From Saturnia japonica (Eukaryota; Arthropoda; Insecta; Lepidoptera; Saturniidae), in assembly GCA_033032175.1 (NCBI GenBank), contig CM065321.1:16390501-16454500 (forward strand): a stretch of 64,000 nt of DNA, read 5' to 3'. Position numbers and translations under genes: made by a program. Positions within the stretch are counted from its first letter, which is position 1. Each line of letters begins with the position of its first letter. Below are positions 22,111-34,630 of this stretch, one piece after another. Under the pieces are notes generated by a model. The model worked only from the letters and a program-made list of their open reading frames with translations, did not search any database and was not told the DNA's origin.

Positions 22111-22688
22111 TCTTTCTATACTTTTTTGTGTGTCTGTTTGTATGTCCCGATTTAACTCAAAAACGGATTGATCGATTCCTATGAAATTTTGTACAAAAGA
22201 AGCTTATGTCATTGGTCAATTGATAGACTATAAAAAAATTCAATAATACTTTTAGAAATAGTAAAAACTCCAAAAAATATATTAAAATAATTAGTAACCG
22301 ATTTTGATGAAATTGTGTACACGGGAAGTATAAGTATTCCATAATTTTTGGACTTTATATAACAATTTACAATATTACTTTTAGAAATTGAAACAAAACA
22401 CGATTTACGATCGATTCTGATCTCATTTTGAAGACGGGATGATTCTTCCCGTCGTTCCATAATCGATAGGCTATATCGTCAACAATACATTTAGGCATCG
22501 AAAAAAATTTAGTAGTAAATGATTTTGATGAAATGTTGTACACGGGAAGTATTACTTTAAAGTATATCTCATTTCTCAATTGATAGACTTAATGAATTAT
22601 CAATAATATAAGTAAAAATAAAATTACGGGATGAAAACAATTGCTGTGTAACAAACGCGTGTAGAGACACAGCAGGCAAAATCGCTAG
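22111..22688 (+). mobile_element. non-autonomous Helitron, family B copy 3
   Basis: The element opens TCTTTCTATACTTTTTTG and contains repeated gattttgatgaaatt / acgggaagtat blocks near 22300, 22410 and 22520. It closes with gtgtagagacacagcaggca, then AATCGCTAG. The base after CTAG is C and not the expected T. No protein is encoded. Confidence 0.65.
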
Positions 22689-23099
22689 CAGATTAATCAG
22701 TTCCAATGATGATTGTTGTACCTAAGGATGAAACGTTTACCGATCGCCGTGTAAAACAAAGCGTGATTAGAACGAAATTTGCTCTAGTTACCAACGACCT
22801 TGTGGTTCATGTTAAACTTGGCCACATGTACAATAGCCCGTTATCGTTGTTCTGAATACATGCTTAATAAACATTCAGTTTTACCGCAAATCAGTCTGGA
22901 AATAACTAACAGAATTTTCTGCTAAACACTTGGTAAATACAAGTTCTAAATTGAAGTGTTTAAACTTGTTTTAAGACTTAATAAAGACGATAAAGAAAAA
23001 CGTAGGCAGGAAATTTGTCAGCTAAGAGGAATATGTGAAACTAGTTCCACGTCGTAAATTAGTGTTACAAGATATTTTAACGTAAAGAGATTTTTATAG
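22689..23099. other. unassigned sequence
   Basis: I see nothing I can identify. Confidence 0.4.
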
Positions 23100-23600
23100 T
23101 AACTCGGCAAATTCATGGTACTGACTCTGATGGTAAGAAATGGAAATAGAGTTGTGGAAATGGCGACAGGTCTCGGAGAAACATGTGATCCTCGAATGCC
23201 ACTGAATCTTAAGGGAAAAGTGTATGAAACCATTATAAGACCTGTCTTGACGTTTGGATCTGAGTGCTGGGCAACGAAAGAAGATTACACGTGGCAGAGA
23301 TGCGAATGTTAAGATGGATGTGTGGAGTAACTAGAATGGATAAGATGAGGAATGATTTTATTAGAGGAAGTCTTAAAATAGGCACCAGTCACAGAGAAGT
23401 TGAGGGGTTATAGGCTAGCATGGCTAGGCATGTCATGAGGAGGGATGAAAGTTATATAACCAAAAGAATGTTAAATATGAAGGTAGATAGATACAGGTGT
23501 AGAGGAAGACCGAAGAAGGTATGGATGAATTGTGTGAAGAATGATATGCGTATAAAAGGTGTGAATACTCAGATGAAATTTCAAGTAGGATAAGTGTTTA
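23100..23600 (+). pseudogene. RTE-like LINE reverse-transcriptase C-terminal remnant
   Basis: The first frame (to 23312) reads DPRMPLNLKGKVYETIIRPV followed by LTFGSECWATKED. This is the conserved LKGKVY / RP / YGSECW block beyond the catalytic palm. After a frameshift come MRMLRWMCGVTRMDKMRNDF, a stop, then RHVMRRDESYITKRML, RGRPKKVWMNCVKNDM and KGVNTQM. The order is that of RTE-clade elements. Frameshift plus stop make it dead; the catalytic region is absent. Confidence 0.8.
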
Positions 23601-23620
23601 GAAGATAACTCTGATAGTAA

Positions 23621-23790
23621 GCAAAGTACAATCCAAACACGACGGCGACCACCGTGAGATCAGAAGTTCGTCGGCGGTCGCCGCTGTCATGCCACATAAT
23701 CCGAAGCTCAGTGTGCATGTAGTTCTCTAGTGGAAAGGAGAGGAGGTAATTAGATTGAACAACTCTTCAGAGAACTACCCATAATATAGA
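23621..23790 (-). mobile_element. family G LINE 3' tail fragments
   Basis: The minus strand shows ttctctgaagagttgttcaa followed by tctaattacc (compare 53890-53925). After a deletion it shows gcatgacagcggcgaccgcc, then acggtggtcgccgtcgtgtt, the family G 3' end. Confidence 0.55.
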
Positions 23791-26284
23791 CGTAGTCTTT
23801 AGCTACATCTTTGCTTAAGATAAGTTGAAGGTCCAATTAAACGCATGCCTTTAAATCAGTAGCAAAAATAAACAAAGCATCTGGTTCATCAAAAATCTTA
23901 CTTACTAATGTATTAATTATCACATGAACTTTACGTACGTGACTTTCTCAGAGACCGACAGCTTTGAAAGTTTAAAATGTTGACCCTTTTAGCAACTGAT
24001 AAAGACATCAATTGTTTTTCTACATCTTAACATAATACAGGTCACTTGTGGTTAATGCCCTATGCTTTTCGTTCCATAATGTTTTGCTTCACCGCAATTA
24101 AACTTTAGATTTCATAGATTCTCATGAAACAGGTTTTCATCCGTTAGCACTGAATCTGATCGCTTACAATTTCTTCATTTTGTTCACTTTATCAACTATT
24201 TCAAATCTTATTATATAATATATGGCAGTGTGATCCTTAACAAAATATTGGCGGATAAACTTTTCTTGCTGTTTGTACAATACTAACTTGTAAACAATTT
24301 AAAATTTCAACCAGTGTTAAAAACTATAAGATTTAAAATAGAGAAAAATAATTTAAAACCTACAAAATTAACTGAAGTACAGTTGTATAAGATACAGATT
24401 GTCTTATTAGAAGGCGATAAAAATTTGTTTAACAGTTCAATATAAGAGAAATGTACAATCGGAGAAATAATAAAGACGATAGAAAGCATCGGTAAACATT
24501 ATGATCTTCCCATAAGAAAAACTTTCGAAGTAAAAACTTTATGAAGTACATTTTTATAGAATACTTTTTGATTGTAGATATCCTGTTATTGAGTTTTACT
24601 AAATTATTTCTCAGCTAAAGAAATCATGATAAATTAGAGTTTTTAATATAATTTGAACTAGGTACAACAAATATATCTTTACACCAATATTTTCGGAATG
24701 AATGTCTTATTATTGTAATATTATTTTTACATCAGGAATTTGTTCTTATAGGTACTAAAAGTAATGATAACCTTTTAAAAACAGACTTTATTAATATATT
24801 AAACTCTTTCAACTTCGTAAAAATATTACTTGTCTAAAGTCCAAATCTTCATCCTGCTCACAAGCCTATGGAGTTACGTCTTATAGCACGGTAATTTCAA
24901 CCTTATCGTAAATAAAAAAATAATCGCAAACTTTAATTAACCGTTATGTGGAATTTGAAACTATGGAATACCTCCTAACTAGCGAAAAAGTATGCATGCG
25001 TATAATATTATCATGTAAACAATTTTTTGGTGAAACGTGGAAAGCAAAGCCGTGTCGTGTACGCTTTGTTCAACATAACTCAAAATGATTAGCGATGTTC
25101 CTGTAAATGAATTCCAAATTAGTTGATGATGATTGCCTGTTGAATTTTTAAAATTTATTTAAGGCTTTTATACTTGGTTACACTGACAATGAAGACAAGC
25201 AGTATCGAGTGCCTATTCCGGGTAAAATATCGATTCTTTTACAAGAAACATGAGGAGACATTTCTGTAGACCTACATCGCAGCACTGGATCCTCTGACTC
25301 TGCATTCTTTTGGACCGTACGGTATTCTACTTTTATGCTAAACACACCTACTGACTTTGCTGTTGTTGTATTAAAAATATAGAAAAATTCACTGCTTAAA
25401 TGTTGTTCAATTGTCATTAAGTATCATCAAGATTGTGTTAAGCCTTTCAGTTGGTCCAAGCTAGAATCTAATCTCCAACTTCTATCGATTTAATGGAAAA
25501 CTTGACTAGACTATGGAAGTGGTCACGAAAACAAACGGATTGATATAGGCAGAGTGAGGCTTGTTGCACTTAACTATTACTATTCTTTATTGACAAAGTT
25601 AATATACTCATCTAAAAAGAATACCCCATCGAGGGTAAAATAAACAGTCCAAGCAAACGATTTCATATTACCCCGGGAGATTAGAATTGTAAATACTGAT
25701 AAAAGTAAAACGAAGTCAATGATAGCTAAAGAATTCTGTTATTCTTAGCAACCAATCTACCTGCATTTCTCGCTATATTGAAGTGTCGTCAACGGGCTCG
25801 AGGGCTCTCACGGGCGCCAGACCTTGGTCAAGTGTACAAACATAACTTTTACCTCCATCTAATACCACAATTACCTTTATTCCGTCGATTTAAATTTCAA
25901 AATCGTTCATTTTCATATTTTAATGTTGTAATTTTTACTTATATACAACGGTGTTTAGCTTGCGTAATTTCATTCGTGCTTGTTGTCGTGTTAAAGTCTA
26001 TCGTTTTGAAAGGAAACGTGTTGGGAATGTTCATAAAAAATATATAAGTACGTATATTAATAAAGCGACTGGCCGACATAACGCTCAGGTCTTTGAAAGT
26101 TTTTTGCGCATAATTGTTTTAATTTTTCTATTAAACAACCCCACTTTTCTTGAGAAACTTCCATACTTTTCATCATTTTGCGTGTTCATTATGCTCTAAG
26201 ATTTTTTTTAGAAAATACAGATCTAGCTCAATTATACGTAGTAGACGTACTTTTATAGTGTTACTAGCTATTCACGCAGTTTCA
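23791..26284. other. unassigned AT-rich region
   Basis: Over 2.4 kb I recognise no repeat or domain. Short frames (24307-24489 minus, 25178-25417 minus, 25778-26199 plus) have no motifs. The 79-codon frame at 25178-25417 has the least biased composition, but nothing supports it as a gene. Confidence 0.35.
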
Positions 26285-26490
26285 CTCTCGCCAAATTTGA
26301 GAAATTTTATTCTTGTATGATCTTTCCATACAATTTTTGAACCCTTCAATCAATTTTGAAAAATCCAACCGTTTAAATCCGTTCTTTAGGAATACCTATG
26401 TCTTATTAGATATATCTCATAATGTCTGAGTGACAAATATCCGCCCAATCTATTTGTTCAGTGGTTTGAACTATATAATGATAGATCAGA
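26285..26490 (+). repeat. dispersed repeat family P, copy 1
   Basis: The sequence ccaatctatttgttcagtgg, then tttgaactatataatgatag, then atcag, preceded by a diverged ttttgaaaaatcc / gttctttaggaatacctatg block, has relatives at 50040-50180 and 54770-54960. From memory this is a common lepidopteran non-autonomous element whose exact class I cannot fix. Confidence 0.4.
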
Positions 26491-26704
26491 CATTCACATA
26501 TCTAAATTAATATGTTTGAATGATTTTAGTTGACTTTCAATTTTAAAATCATGATTATTGCAATAATGCTAAATTTTAATAGTTTAACTACCTCTTCTCG
26601 ACGAGTCTACTGTCACAGTTTCCAAGCCAATATTCCTTGAAGATTTTAAATGCCAAAGAATGTATAGTTCTTTATTTCCCCTACTAAAATGTAGTAATAA
26701 AAGG

Positions 26705-26765
26705 ACATTTCTCAAACGTTGTGGTTTCCTCACGATATTTTAATTTACCTTCAGCCGATACTTTT
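26705..26765 (-). mobile_element. SINE core-domain fragment
   Basis: The plus strand ggtttcctcacgatatttt, then accttcagccgata is the reverse of the SINE core seen at 28600-28640 (cggctgacggtgaaggaaaa, then gatcacgaggaaacc). A poly(T)/TTA-rich stretch follows. Confidence 0.4.
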
Positions 26766-26819
26766 GTTTGGTTTTGTTTTTTTTTTTATTGTTATTATTA
26801 TTTTGGCTTCCTGCTTATG

Positions 26820-26875
26820 TAGGCAATTTTGCCAATGTCAAGTGTGACAAATACATGTTTTATTTCAATTTAGTT
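26820..26875 (-). repeat. second copy of the 9728-9775 repeat, inverted
   Basis: On the minus strand, gtatttgtcacacttgacat, then tggcaaaattgcctacata matches the plus-strand piece at 9728-9772 with a few changes. Confidence 0.55.
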
Positions 26876-27714
26876 GCCAAATTTTCGGCGAACTGTAGCC
26901 CATAAAATGGATACATTGACACAACATAAAACAGTCACACATTCATACATAATACTTGTTATGGGAACTACAGGGATAATATAAAACTATAGTTTTGTTT
27001 ATAAAATGTCAATTAGTAAATGAAAGCGAATTTAAAAGAATTTTTCTATATACCTACCGAAGCACACACTTGCGGATTACAATAGATAATCCATTAATAC
27101 AGTCGTTGTAAGCATAAATGTAGTGAACATGGAATATTATTATATTTGTATTATTATTTAACTTATGTTTACAAGAAACAAAAATATCACGCCAGAGCAA
27201 TATTAGACCAGATCTAATTTTAGCCGCATTTCGATGATAGCTCATAAATCATGAACCAAGTAGAAACAAAAGGGGCATGCAACTCGCATATTTAACTGGT
27301 GAGTCAACTTTATTCCATAGCAATTTAATGGATACAGGGTATGGTATTTGATGACTGATTACAAGACCTTGCATGTACTTAGAAATACAATTTCAAAACT
27401 TAAAAAAAACTATCTACGTGTATAATAATTATAAAGATCAAGAGATCAACTTTACTTACGGTAGTCATCGTTAGGTACTCAGCCTTGCCTCATATTCTGA
27501 GTCCCAAATCACAGCGTGGTACTCATGGTTAGCAGTCGAAATGTTTTCTGTCCATGATTCTGTGTCCTCGCGTACTATTTTCTCTTAAATATCTTTAATG
27601 CACATACTTCGACTCTTTACTGTTTTATTAAAAGTACAGATTATAAAGCTCAAGATATTCTTTGTCTGTTTGAAACTAACAGCCAGATTTGACAAAATCT
27701 TCTTAAATTTTATA
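26876..27714. other. unassigned sequence
   Basis: A 63-codon minus-strand frame at 27054-27245 has no domain. Nothing else is seen. Confidence 0.35.
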
Positions 27715-27715
27715 G

Positions 27716-27976
27716 CCTACTGCTGACCCTCGCAACTTCGTCTGCGTCAAATAATAGAAGCTTTGAAAATCAATAAATTTTTCCCTTTTTTACAACATTT
27801 TTCATTGATGCTCCGCTCCTATTGATCGTAGTATGATTTTATATAGCCTATAGCCTTCCTCGATAAGTGGGCTATCTTACACTAAAATTATTTTTCCATT
27901 CGAATCAGTAGTTCCTGAGATAATAGCGCGTTCAACCAAACAAAAAAACTCTTCAGCTTTATAATATTAGTATAGA
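27716..27976 (-). mobile_element. non-autonomous Helitron, family D copy 1
   Basis: On the minus strand the 5' end is TCTATACTAATATTATAAAG, then ctgaagagtttttttgtttg and gttgaacgcgctattatc. The 3' end is gcagacgaagttgcgagggt, then a decayed terminus near 27716. Copy 2 at 28886 shares the first 150 bp. The family is a very common Helitron type in moths and butterflies (recall, not a search). Confidence 0.7.
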
Positions 27977-28574
27977 TTTATTGGGGAAGGTTATAGGCTA
28001 TGTATCTTCACGCTACGACCCTGAAATGTGGAGCAGTGACCATAAACGAGAAGCAATTTATATGTTTCGTCTACCGAATTGACTAACCATTCGAACATTA
28101 TATCGAAAAATTTCAAAACAACATGTGCATTGAATAAAACGTTGATGCCGTAACCCGATTTGACTTTGAATAATTATTGCTTATTGAACGAAACGAATTC
28201 GTTGACAAGTGTGGTACACTTAGCGCGGAGTGATCACTCTATCGCTGTCAAATGTGTGATAAGGAGCCATTTAATTTTTACATACCACTTAAGTGTTGAC
28301 CAAACGGTAGAAAAAGTCGGTGTTTATCTTTAAAAGTTTCTGGTCTGGTTTGCTTTTGATTTGAGAATTTATTTGTAAGTTACGTTTCAAATGGTTCTTA
28401 GTTACGTGGTACGTAACTATATCTCCCGCGACGACATGTTCATAGATTAGTTAGCTTACAGATGGTAAATACTTGTTGTCTGTTTAATAGGTTTAGGATG
28501 AAAGTCACTGAGATCGAATGATTCATGTCATTAGTTCTAGCTTAGGCATACAAATATTTCAGAGTTCAACAGAA
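27977..28574. other. unassigned sequence
   Basis: I see nothing I can identify. Confidence 0.4.
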
Positions 28575-28655
28575 CAGTAGTTACTAACAGTAACGCTATC
28601 GGCTGACGGTGAAGGAAAAGATCACGAGGAAACCTAAACGCTTCAGAAATGATCT
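28575..28655 (+). mobile_element. SINE core-domain fragment
   Basis: The run taacgctatcggctgacggt, then gaaggaaaagatcacgagga, then aacct matches the conserved central SINE domain (compare minus-strand 26705-26765 and the family S core). No tRNA head is visible. Confidence 0.45.
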
Positions 28656-28790
28656 AGTAGTATCAACTGTAGTGGAATAATACAAATTATTAATGTCTTG
28701 GCGTTTAAAATCAGCACCATCTCGTCAGATGAAGTTATATTTAACCTTACTTTTTCTCGGGAAGAAGGATTTGTCAAGTCCAGACTCACT

Positions 28791-28806
28791 TTATTATTAT
28801 TATTAT
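28791..28806. repeat. (TTA)n microsatellite
   Basis: About five TTA units, possibly the tail of a decayed LINE. Confidence 0.8.
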
Positions 28807-28885
28807 CAAGTACTTAGGTGGCACAGGATTGAATCGTTATGGTAAATCTACTGTAGACTTATTCTGACGTATTCCGTTTCGTTAA

Positions 28886-29245
28886 TCTATACTAATATTA
28901 TAAAGCTGAAGAGTTCGTTTGTTTGTTTGGTTGAACGCACTAATTCAGGAAGTACTAGTTGTAATGGAAAAATATTTTAGTGTTGGATTTTCGAGGAAGG
29001 CTATAGTCTGTATAACATCACGCTACAACCAATAAGAGCGGAGCGTCAATGAAAAGTGTTGCATAAACGGGGAAAATTTATTCCTTTTGAAAGTTTCCAT
29101 TGCGTGCGCTGCGTAAATGGTTAAAGTTACGTAAGAACAATGTGCCACGGAATTGTTTCTCTTAAAAAGTTATAAAAAAAAGTCCGCGATAGTGTATGTC
29201 TATCTTTTAAGGTTGAAGCAATATAACCTTTTTATGGTAATAAAA
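28886..29245 (+). mobile_element. non-autonomous Helitron, family D copy 2
   Basis: TCTATACTAATATTATAAAG begins after an A at 28886. The body (gaggaaggctatagtctgta, then accaataagagcggagcg) matches copy 1 inverted, and continues with aagtccgcgatagtgtatgt, then ctatcttttaagg. No CTAG end was found, so the right limit is approximate. No protein is encoded. Confidence 0.65.
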
Positions 29246-29942
29246 TTTGTTCTAAAATAATGCATTACTTGCGAAGGTGTTTTTATAAACATGGTATTAA
29301 TCCTTATCGAAATAAGTACGTTATTCATCACAAGTATTTAATTTTGTACAAAATTGCCCTTTACAGTATACCATTTCCATTTCTTTATTTTCTCGATGAC
29401 AGCCCCTGTCAAAACTTGAACGAGCTACTTTTTTACATTATGTATGCATTATTTTATAAAAATATACGTACATACATACGTACAAGGTTCTAACAGAGTC
29501 GGATAAACTGATAGGGATGGACCTATATCGATAAACGTAACACGATAACAGACCCGATATTTTTTTACAAAATGTAAGAAACTAAACTACTGCCGGATAC
29601 TTTTGTACAAATTTATTAACTAATATTATATTTCATTACAAGATGTTACACATATTAATTCTTGATCGATAATGCCAACTTCTTCAAAATTTTCAAAGCT
29701 GTTGTAAAATAAGTAGGTATAGGTAACCTACCTACCTACTCGACAATGCAATGAAATATGTAATTATAACGACAGGTAATCTTTATTTATTTATTTTAAT
29801 CAAAATATGATGAATCGTCACTACTTATTTCATATCGATATTCATTCAGATCGATATCATTACTTATTTGGTCACAACACTACAACTATCAAATTAGAAC
29901 TGTCATCGAAAAAATAAAGAAATGGAAATGGTATAACAGGTA
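29246..29942. other. unassigned sequence
   Basis: A 77-codon frame at 29260-29493 is Tyr/Leu/Phe-rich with no motif. Nothing else is recognised. Confidence 0.35.
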
Positions 29943-30075
29943 TTATAGATAAATTTTAACTTTCTGTACTCCTTCTCCATGTTAACTTAAACTATGCCAA
30001 ATCTTACAGTCTTCCGTGCACGCAATACGCTTAAAAAGGGGTAGAAAGCTTTTACTTCACGTATTAATATATAGA
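29943..30075 (-). mobile_element. Helitron family A copy 3, 5' half only
   Basis: On the minus strand TC at 30075 opens tctatatattaatacgtgaa and matches copy 1 to about its position 130, through ttaaaatttatctataat. The 3' part is absent. Confidence 0.7.
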
Positions 30076-30957
30076 TTAGTAATACATTAACATAATAAAT
30101 GCTGTCCGTTCTATGTACAGGTTTTATTACTCTTTGATACTTTCTTGTGAACAGATAAAATCAATCAGCTATTCAACAGGCCGGGCGCGTCGGAGCTCGG
30201 TGTGTAAGTGGTAAATATTGTGATTCTTTGTAATAAACGAACGGGAAAAACACTCCAGCACCCGAGATGTATGTAAGCAAACAATTAGACATTGCGATGT
30301 ATGCAAGTTCGTTGCTTTCCTATTGTTTTTCCTTAACTCATTCATGTAGTATTGTTATTTATTGCGAGAATATCGAGTTTAATGCCATCTTGCGTCAAAA
30401 AATATTTAAATACATTTCAAACCCATTTCGTACTAAATTAAGAATAATAATTTATTTATATGGGATTGGTTTTTATTTCTTTTAATAAGTCTTGAAAATA
30501 GGAAAATAGAAATTTCTTTTGGCGCGTTTAGTAAAGGCAGAGACAGCCAGGGTTAAAAGTGGGTGAAATTGAGAGCTGCGTGCGTATCATCTGAGGAAAG
30601 TCCAATACAATAAAAATCGCCATGAATGATAACTATGCACATTTTTTTCCTGATTTTTTTTTAGTTGTGCGAAAAAGAAACCTGCAAATAATGTTTATTT
30701 GTTAAAATGTTAAATTATTTTTAAATAATAAAAAATGTTGTAAATTGTGTTACATCATAATTGTTGTGTAACTTCATCATATTGTTGGCAGGTTGGTATT
30801 ATGAAATTTTTGTAGTTCTTTTTGTGTTGTTACAATGTAGAAGTCAAAATTTTTACGTGCATAAATAACTGTTATTTTTTTTCATTCTCATATGTTTATT
30901 TATTTCGTAAGAATAAGTAATGCAATCATTTGATAATAATTAAAAGTATGGTTTAAA
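30076..30957. other. unassigned AT-rich sequence
   Basis: A 72-codon frame at 30267-30485 has no domain. A small G+C-rich patch at 30179-30205 has no recognised role. Confidence 0.35.
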
Positions 30958-31263
30958 CTAAAATATGAGAAATATACTCATAATAACGCCATCTATCGAC
31001 AAAAAACAGAAACGTAGAAGTACACGTGCGTGGGTTCGTCTGGCAATTTGGTGATTCAGACCGCTCACTTTTTGCATCGAGTCTCGAGACATTGGAGACA
31101 CGTGTTTCAGGAGACACCAAGTAACGGAAACCCTGGCTTCATACTCTCTATTGTTAACAATTTTGTTATTATGAAATGAATGCGGTGTTATGCCACCGCA
31201 CAAAAACTGGTACACAACAACCGACCAATTGTTACTTGCATTATGAAGTTCTTTAGAACACAT
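30958..31263 (-). other. unassigned 101-codon frame
   Basis: The frame starts MCSKELHNASNNW, contains VTWCLLKHV and ends with a hydrophobic SIFLIF. Composition is more even than surrounding frames and the local G+C is higher. I see no domain, splice consensus or partner frame. It may be chance or part of an unknown repeat. Confidence 0.2.
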
Positions 31264-32689
31264 TTTACCTTACTTATTTATTAATTAAGAGAATAGGAAT
31301 TAACTCTATTTAATTTTTTTAGATATTTATGATCAAACACGATTAATTAAATATTAAATAGCCTAGTAAAATATGTTATGAAAATGTCTTATGTAGAAAA
31401 GTTGTATAGTAGGTATAATATTTCAATTTTAATTTTATTAGTTACTCCAACAACATTACACATAAAAAATTAAATAGTATTATTATAATCCTATAACAGT
31501 AGTATACATAAATATATATTAATTAACACAAAGATAAATCATATTAGAAAAGCTACAGTACCAGGAACAGGGCAAAACTTTAGGAAACGATAACTTGCGA
31601 GTTTAAAAAAAGTTATTATTAATATCGTAATATTTTAAATACTTATAAATAAAAATAATAAAATATAACCACTTCCTCTTTTTTAATAGTTATATATTTT
31701 ATTTTTTATAATCTCAATTATATTTAGGGGCTTTTGTCACTATTGATTGATATTTTAATGCCAGTCCCATCATAAATTATACCTACTACTTAAACAAACA
31801 AGAACTCTAACCTACAAAAAAACATCAACAAGACTACACAAATTTCGCAGGAAGAAGACCTAACTCACTAACACAAGAACTTAAAAGAACCACGCAGCAT
31901 TCTGGAAGCATCCGATGTCGGTTACATCACATATATTAAATATTTATTTATCGTTTAGGGCTATCCTATAATTATGTGCTATTAATTCTAAAACTATAAA
32001 GTGTTCATCTACTGTTTATACAATCTGAATATATGAGCCAAATTTGACATGTTTATGTGAAATAGTTTTTGAGTTATGAGGGGGTCAAAAGTGGTTTCAA
32101 ATGGTTCGTGTAATATTCGCACGGTACCGCTCGCCATTCTGTTCGCTTGAACTTGGCTTGACACGCTACCGCGTGTCTAGACGATGAACCTACCTAATTG
32201 AGTTTTTTAGAAACGGCTCTTGCGATTAGGGTAAAATTTTGTATTGTAACTAAAATGTTACCTCCATTTGAATAAATAATTTGGTTTCTTCATTAGAGAT
32301 ATCTACATTTTATCGCGCCTTGGAAAATCGCAAATATCGCTGAAGCTTGACAAGGCCAGGAAAAACACTTGTAATTATACCAACCAACTATTTGAGTTGA
32401 TCGATTTTTCTCAAATTTAGTAAAACACAACACTTTTTGCCTTTGATATTTTTTCTATAAAACATGTTTGCTAAATTTATTTCGCATTTGTAAAAGATAA
32501 AAATACACTTTTAAAACAATAGTGGCGCCAAGGGACAGACGCCATTATTCCGGAGTTCTGACCTTCTTGGTAATATTGTTTTTGTTCCAATGACGTTGCA
32601 TAAGCATTTGCCATTTAAAAATCATATTATGATGAAAAACCGCCGTACTTCGGCACATCAGAGAGGTAGGGCATAGAGAATTTTTTTTG
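31264..32689. other. unassigned sequence
   Basis: The first 650 bp are very AT-rich. A G+C-richer patch at 32120-32185 contains the hairpin GACACGC-TACC-GCGTGTC (32160-32177). No repeat or gene is recognised. Confidence 0.35.
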
Positions 32690-32719
32690 TAGATTTAGAT
32701 TTGGATTTAGATTGATTTA

Positions 32720-32950
32720 GATCTCTTGGTGGTCACCGTTCTGTTTGGATTGTGTTGCTCACCAGGGGACACTACGAGCTGTTATATAAAAAAGAGTCCG
32801 CCTAATGGAATTCCTCCACCCTACGGTAGATCACAGCCAAATAAACTCGTATTATGTTCCTGTGGTGAATAGAGTTTCCAGAGTTCCTTTGTGAAGGGGG
32901 ATTCAAGGTCAGGTAAGGTAGCCGTATGCTTGTTTGCCACATTAGTAGTA
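32720..32950 (+). mobile_element. family G and H LINE 3' tails joined
   Basis: The first part (gatctcttggtggtcaccgt, then tctgtttggattgtg) matches the family G 3' end. From 32808 the sequence (aatggaattcctccacccta, then cggtagatcacagcc, then gtgaatagagtttccagag) is family H. This implies either two insertions side by side or that G and H tails belong to one element type. Confidence 0.55.
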
Positions 32951-33579
32951 TAAAAAAAATACATCACGTTTTAATTGCCATTATTTCGAACAAGATTATA
33001 AAATTGTACCTAAACAATATACGAAGACACAACAATTCACCATAAACAATGGTGAGCAAGCACTAACTGGAAACATTCAAACAATAGAAAGTTACATACA
33101 AAACGTTTAAAACAATAACAATAAATATAATCTTAATTAGGTTACTTATAAATCAAAACGGAACAAATCGGGTAATGTAAAAGTTAAACGGAATCGTCGT
33201 CGGTTCCATATAAGTGAATGACATTGGTTAAAACTTTTGTATGTTAAGCAACTTTCTATTTGAGACATTACAAATAATTAGTTTGAACTAATACAGTATG
33301 TGCATACGACGCTCAATCTAATTATAATTTGAATTAATCAGCGTTCAATCTAATAATTTATTTATTTTATTTCATATGGCACAAATAAAGGCAAGAGAAC
33401 AAAAAATAAATATAACAATAATAACTTAACTCTGAATAGCTTTTTAAATCTAGCATCCTGTGACAATATACGCACAACTTACATCGTTAACAAGTACTGA
33501 TTATATGTAAATGGACTGTAATGGATTTTGAAAGTTAAATAATTAATGAGAAACATTAAAAAACATATAACAATTAATA
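32951..33579. other. unassigned AT-rich sequence
   Basis: I see nothing I can identify. Confidence 0.4.
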
Positions 33580-33582
33580 AGG

Positions 33583-33670
33583 ATTGTGTGTACTTATATA
33601 CTTTTTTGGCGTAACAAATCAAAATTAAATATAACTTAAATTTTTTTATCCTGTATGCCGACTACATGAT
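33583..33670 (+). repeat. dispersed repeat family M, copy 2
   Basis: The run tgtgtgtacttatatacttt, then tttggcgtaacaaatcaaaa, then ttttttatcctgtatgccga matches 12258-12350 in order. A weaker relative may lie at 53450-53540. Confidence 0.45.
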
Positions 33671-33890
33671 AAAATTAGCCGGCAATTGTATTAATTTCAT
33701 TGACGTTTATTAATTTTATTTATTAAAAATAATTTAACGGTGTATACCTAATTAAATATACAATTAAAAGATCCTTTTATTTGTTGCAATTACATAATAA
33801 TTAAAGTTACATGCATAAATCAAGTTGAAGTTAATAATTTAGTAATAATGAAATATGTGTACGTAATAATTTTCGAAAGTAGATTAATAA

Positions 33891-34405
33891 TCTAGACAAT
33901 TAATAAAATTGAAGTGTCTGTTTGTAATCTCAAAATAACAGTTTTTTACTAAATACATATGAAAGTATATACGATACCTATAACAAAACAGTCATTTTTT
34001 TAAATGTTGTCTGTCTGTTTGTTCCGGGTAATCTCCGAAACGGTTGGACCGATTTTGACGGGACTTCCACTGGTAGATAGAAAAATTTATAGAGAGTAAT
34101 TAGGATATTTTTATTTTACAAAAAGAATTAGAGTTCCGCACAAATAAAAAAAACTGCCCATAGGCGAATCAATTCGGGCGCTTAACTGGCTTACGCTGAG
34201 TAAACCATAAAAGATTATAGCAAATTAATGTACTAAACAATTGTAGACATTAAAAAGACCTACAAAAATTCTGGGAGAGTATACGTCTATCTTCTAAGGA
34301 ACACCTACGCTAAGAATTTTTATCTTTAAAATAGCCGCGAGCGGGGGAGTAAGATTCGCGCGAGCATTCTGTAATTCACGCGAGCGAAGTCACAGGCACA
34401 GTTAG
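33891..34405 (+). mobile_element. non-autonomous Helitron, family C copy 1
   Basis: TC after an A at 33891 opens tctagacaattaataaaatt. The 3' end reads cacgcgagcgaagtcacagg, then cacaGTTAG followed by T, a one-base change from the CTAG expected of Helitrons. The 515-bp body has no coding. A 5' copy lies at 44080-44226 (minus) and a 3' copy at 41980-42098. It abuts the 225-bp inverted-duplicate segment starting at 34406. Confidence 0.7.
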
Positions 34406-34630
34406 TTTGAATATAAAATCGATATTTATAAAAGGATTAACATATCCACAAGTCCTGCTTGGGTTTCTTAATTGAAAATTTATATGATTTATAGAAGACC
34501 TCAGGAGTTGATTCTAGTATCATTAATTATATATGACTGTTACTATCAGCACTGCATAAAGGTCTATTCACACGAAACCTGCTCCAGTAATATGCACGTA
34601 TATAGGATAGATATCGTGAATATAATAAAA
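34406..34630 (+). repeat. inverted-duplicate segment X, arm 1
   Basis: This 225-bp arm is the reverse complement of 38218-38442. The first about 158 bp are identical, the next about 50 bp differ at roughly a quarter of positions with compensating 1-base indels, and the rest is identical again. Similarity continues about 55 bp into the adjoining Helitron B end on both sides. Its outer edge coincides exactly with a Helitron terminus at both copies. Confidence 0.9.

Noticed and set aside
30958..31263. Real small gene of 101 codons
   Set aside because: There is no recognisable domain, signal or splice structure. Kept only as an unassigned frame.
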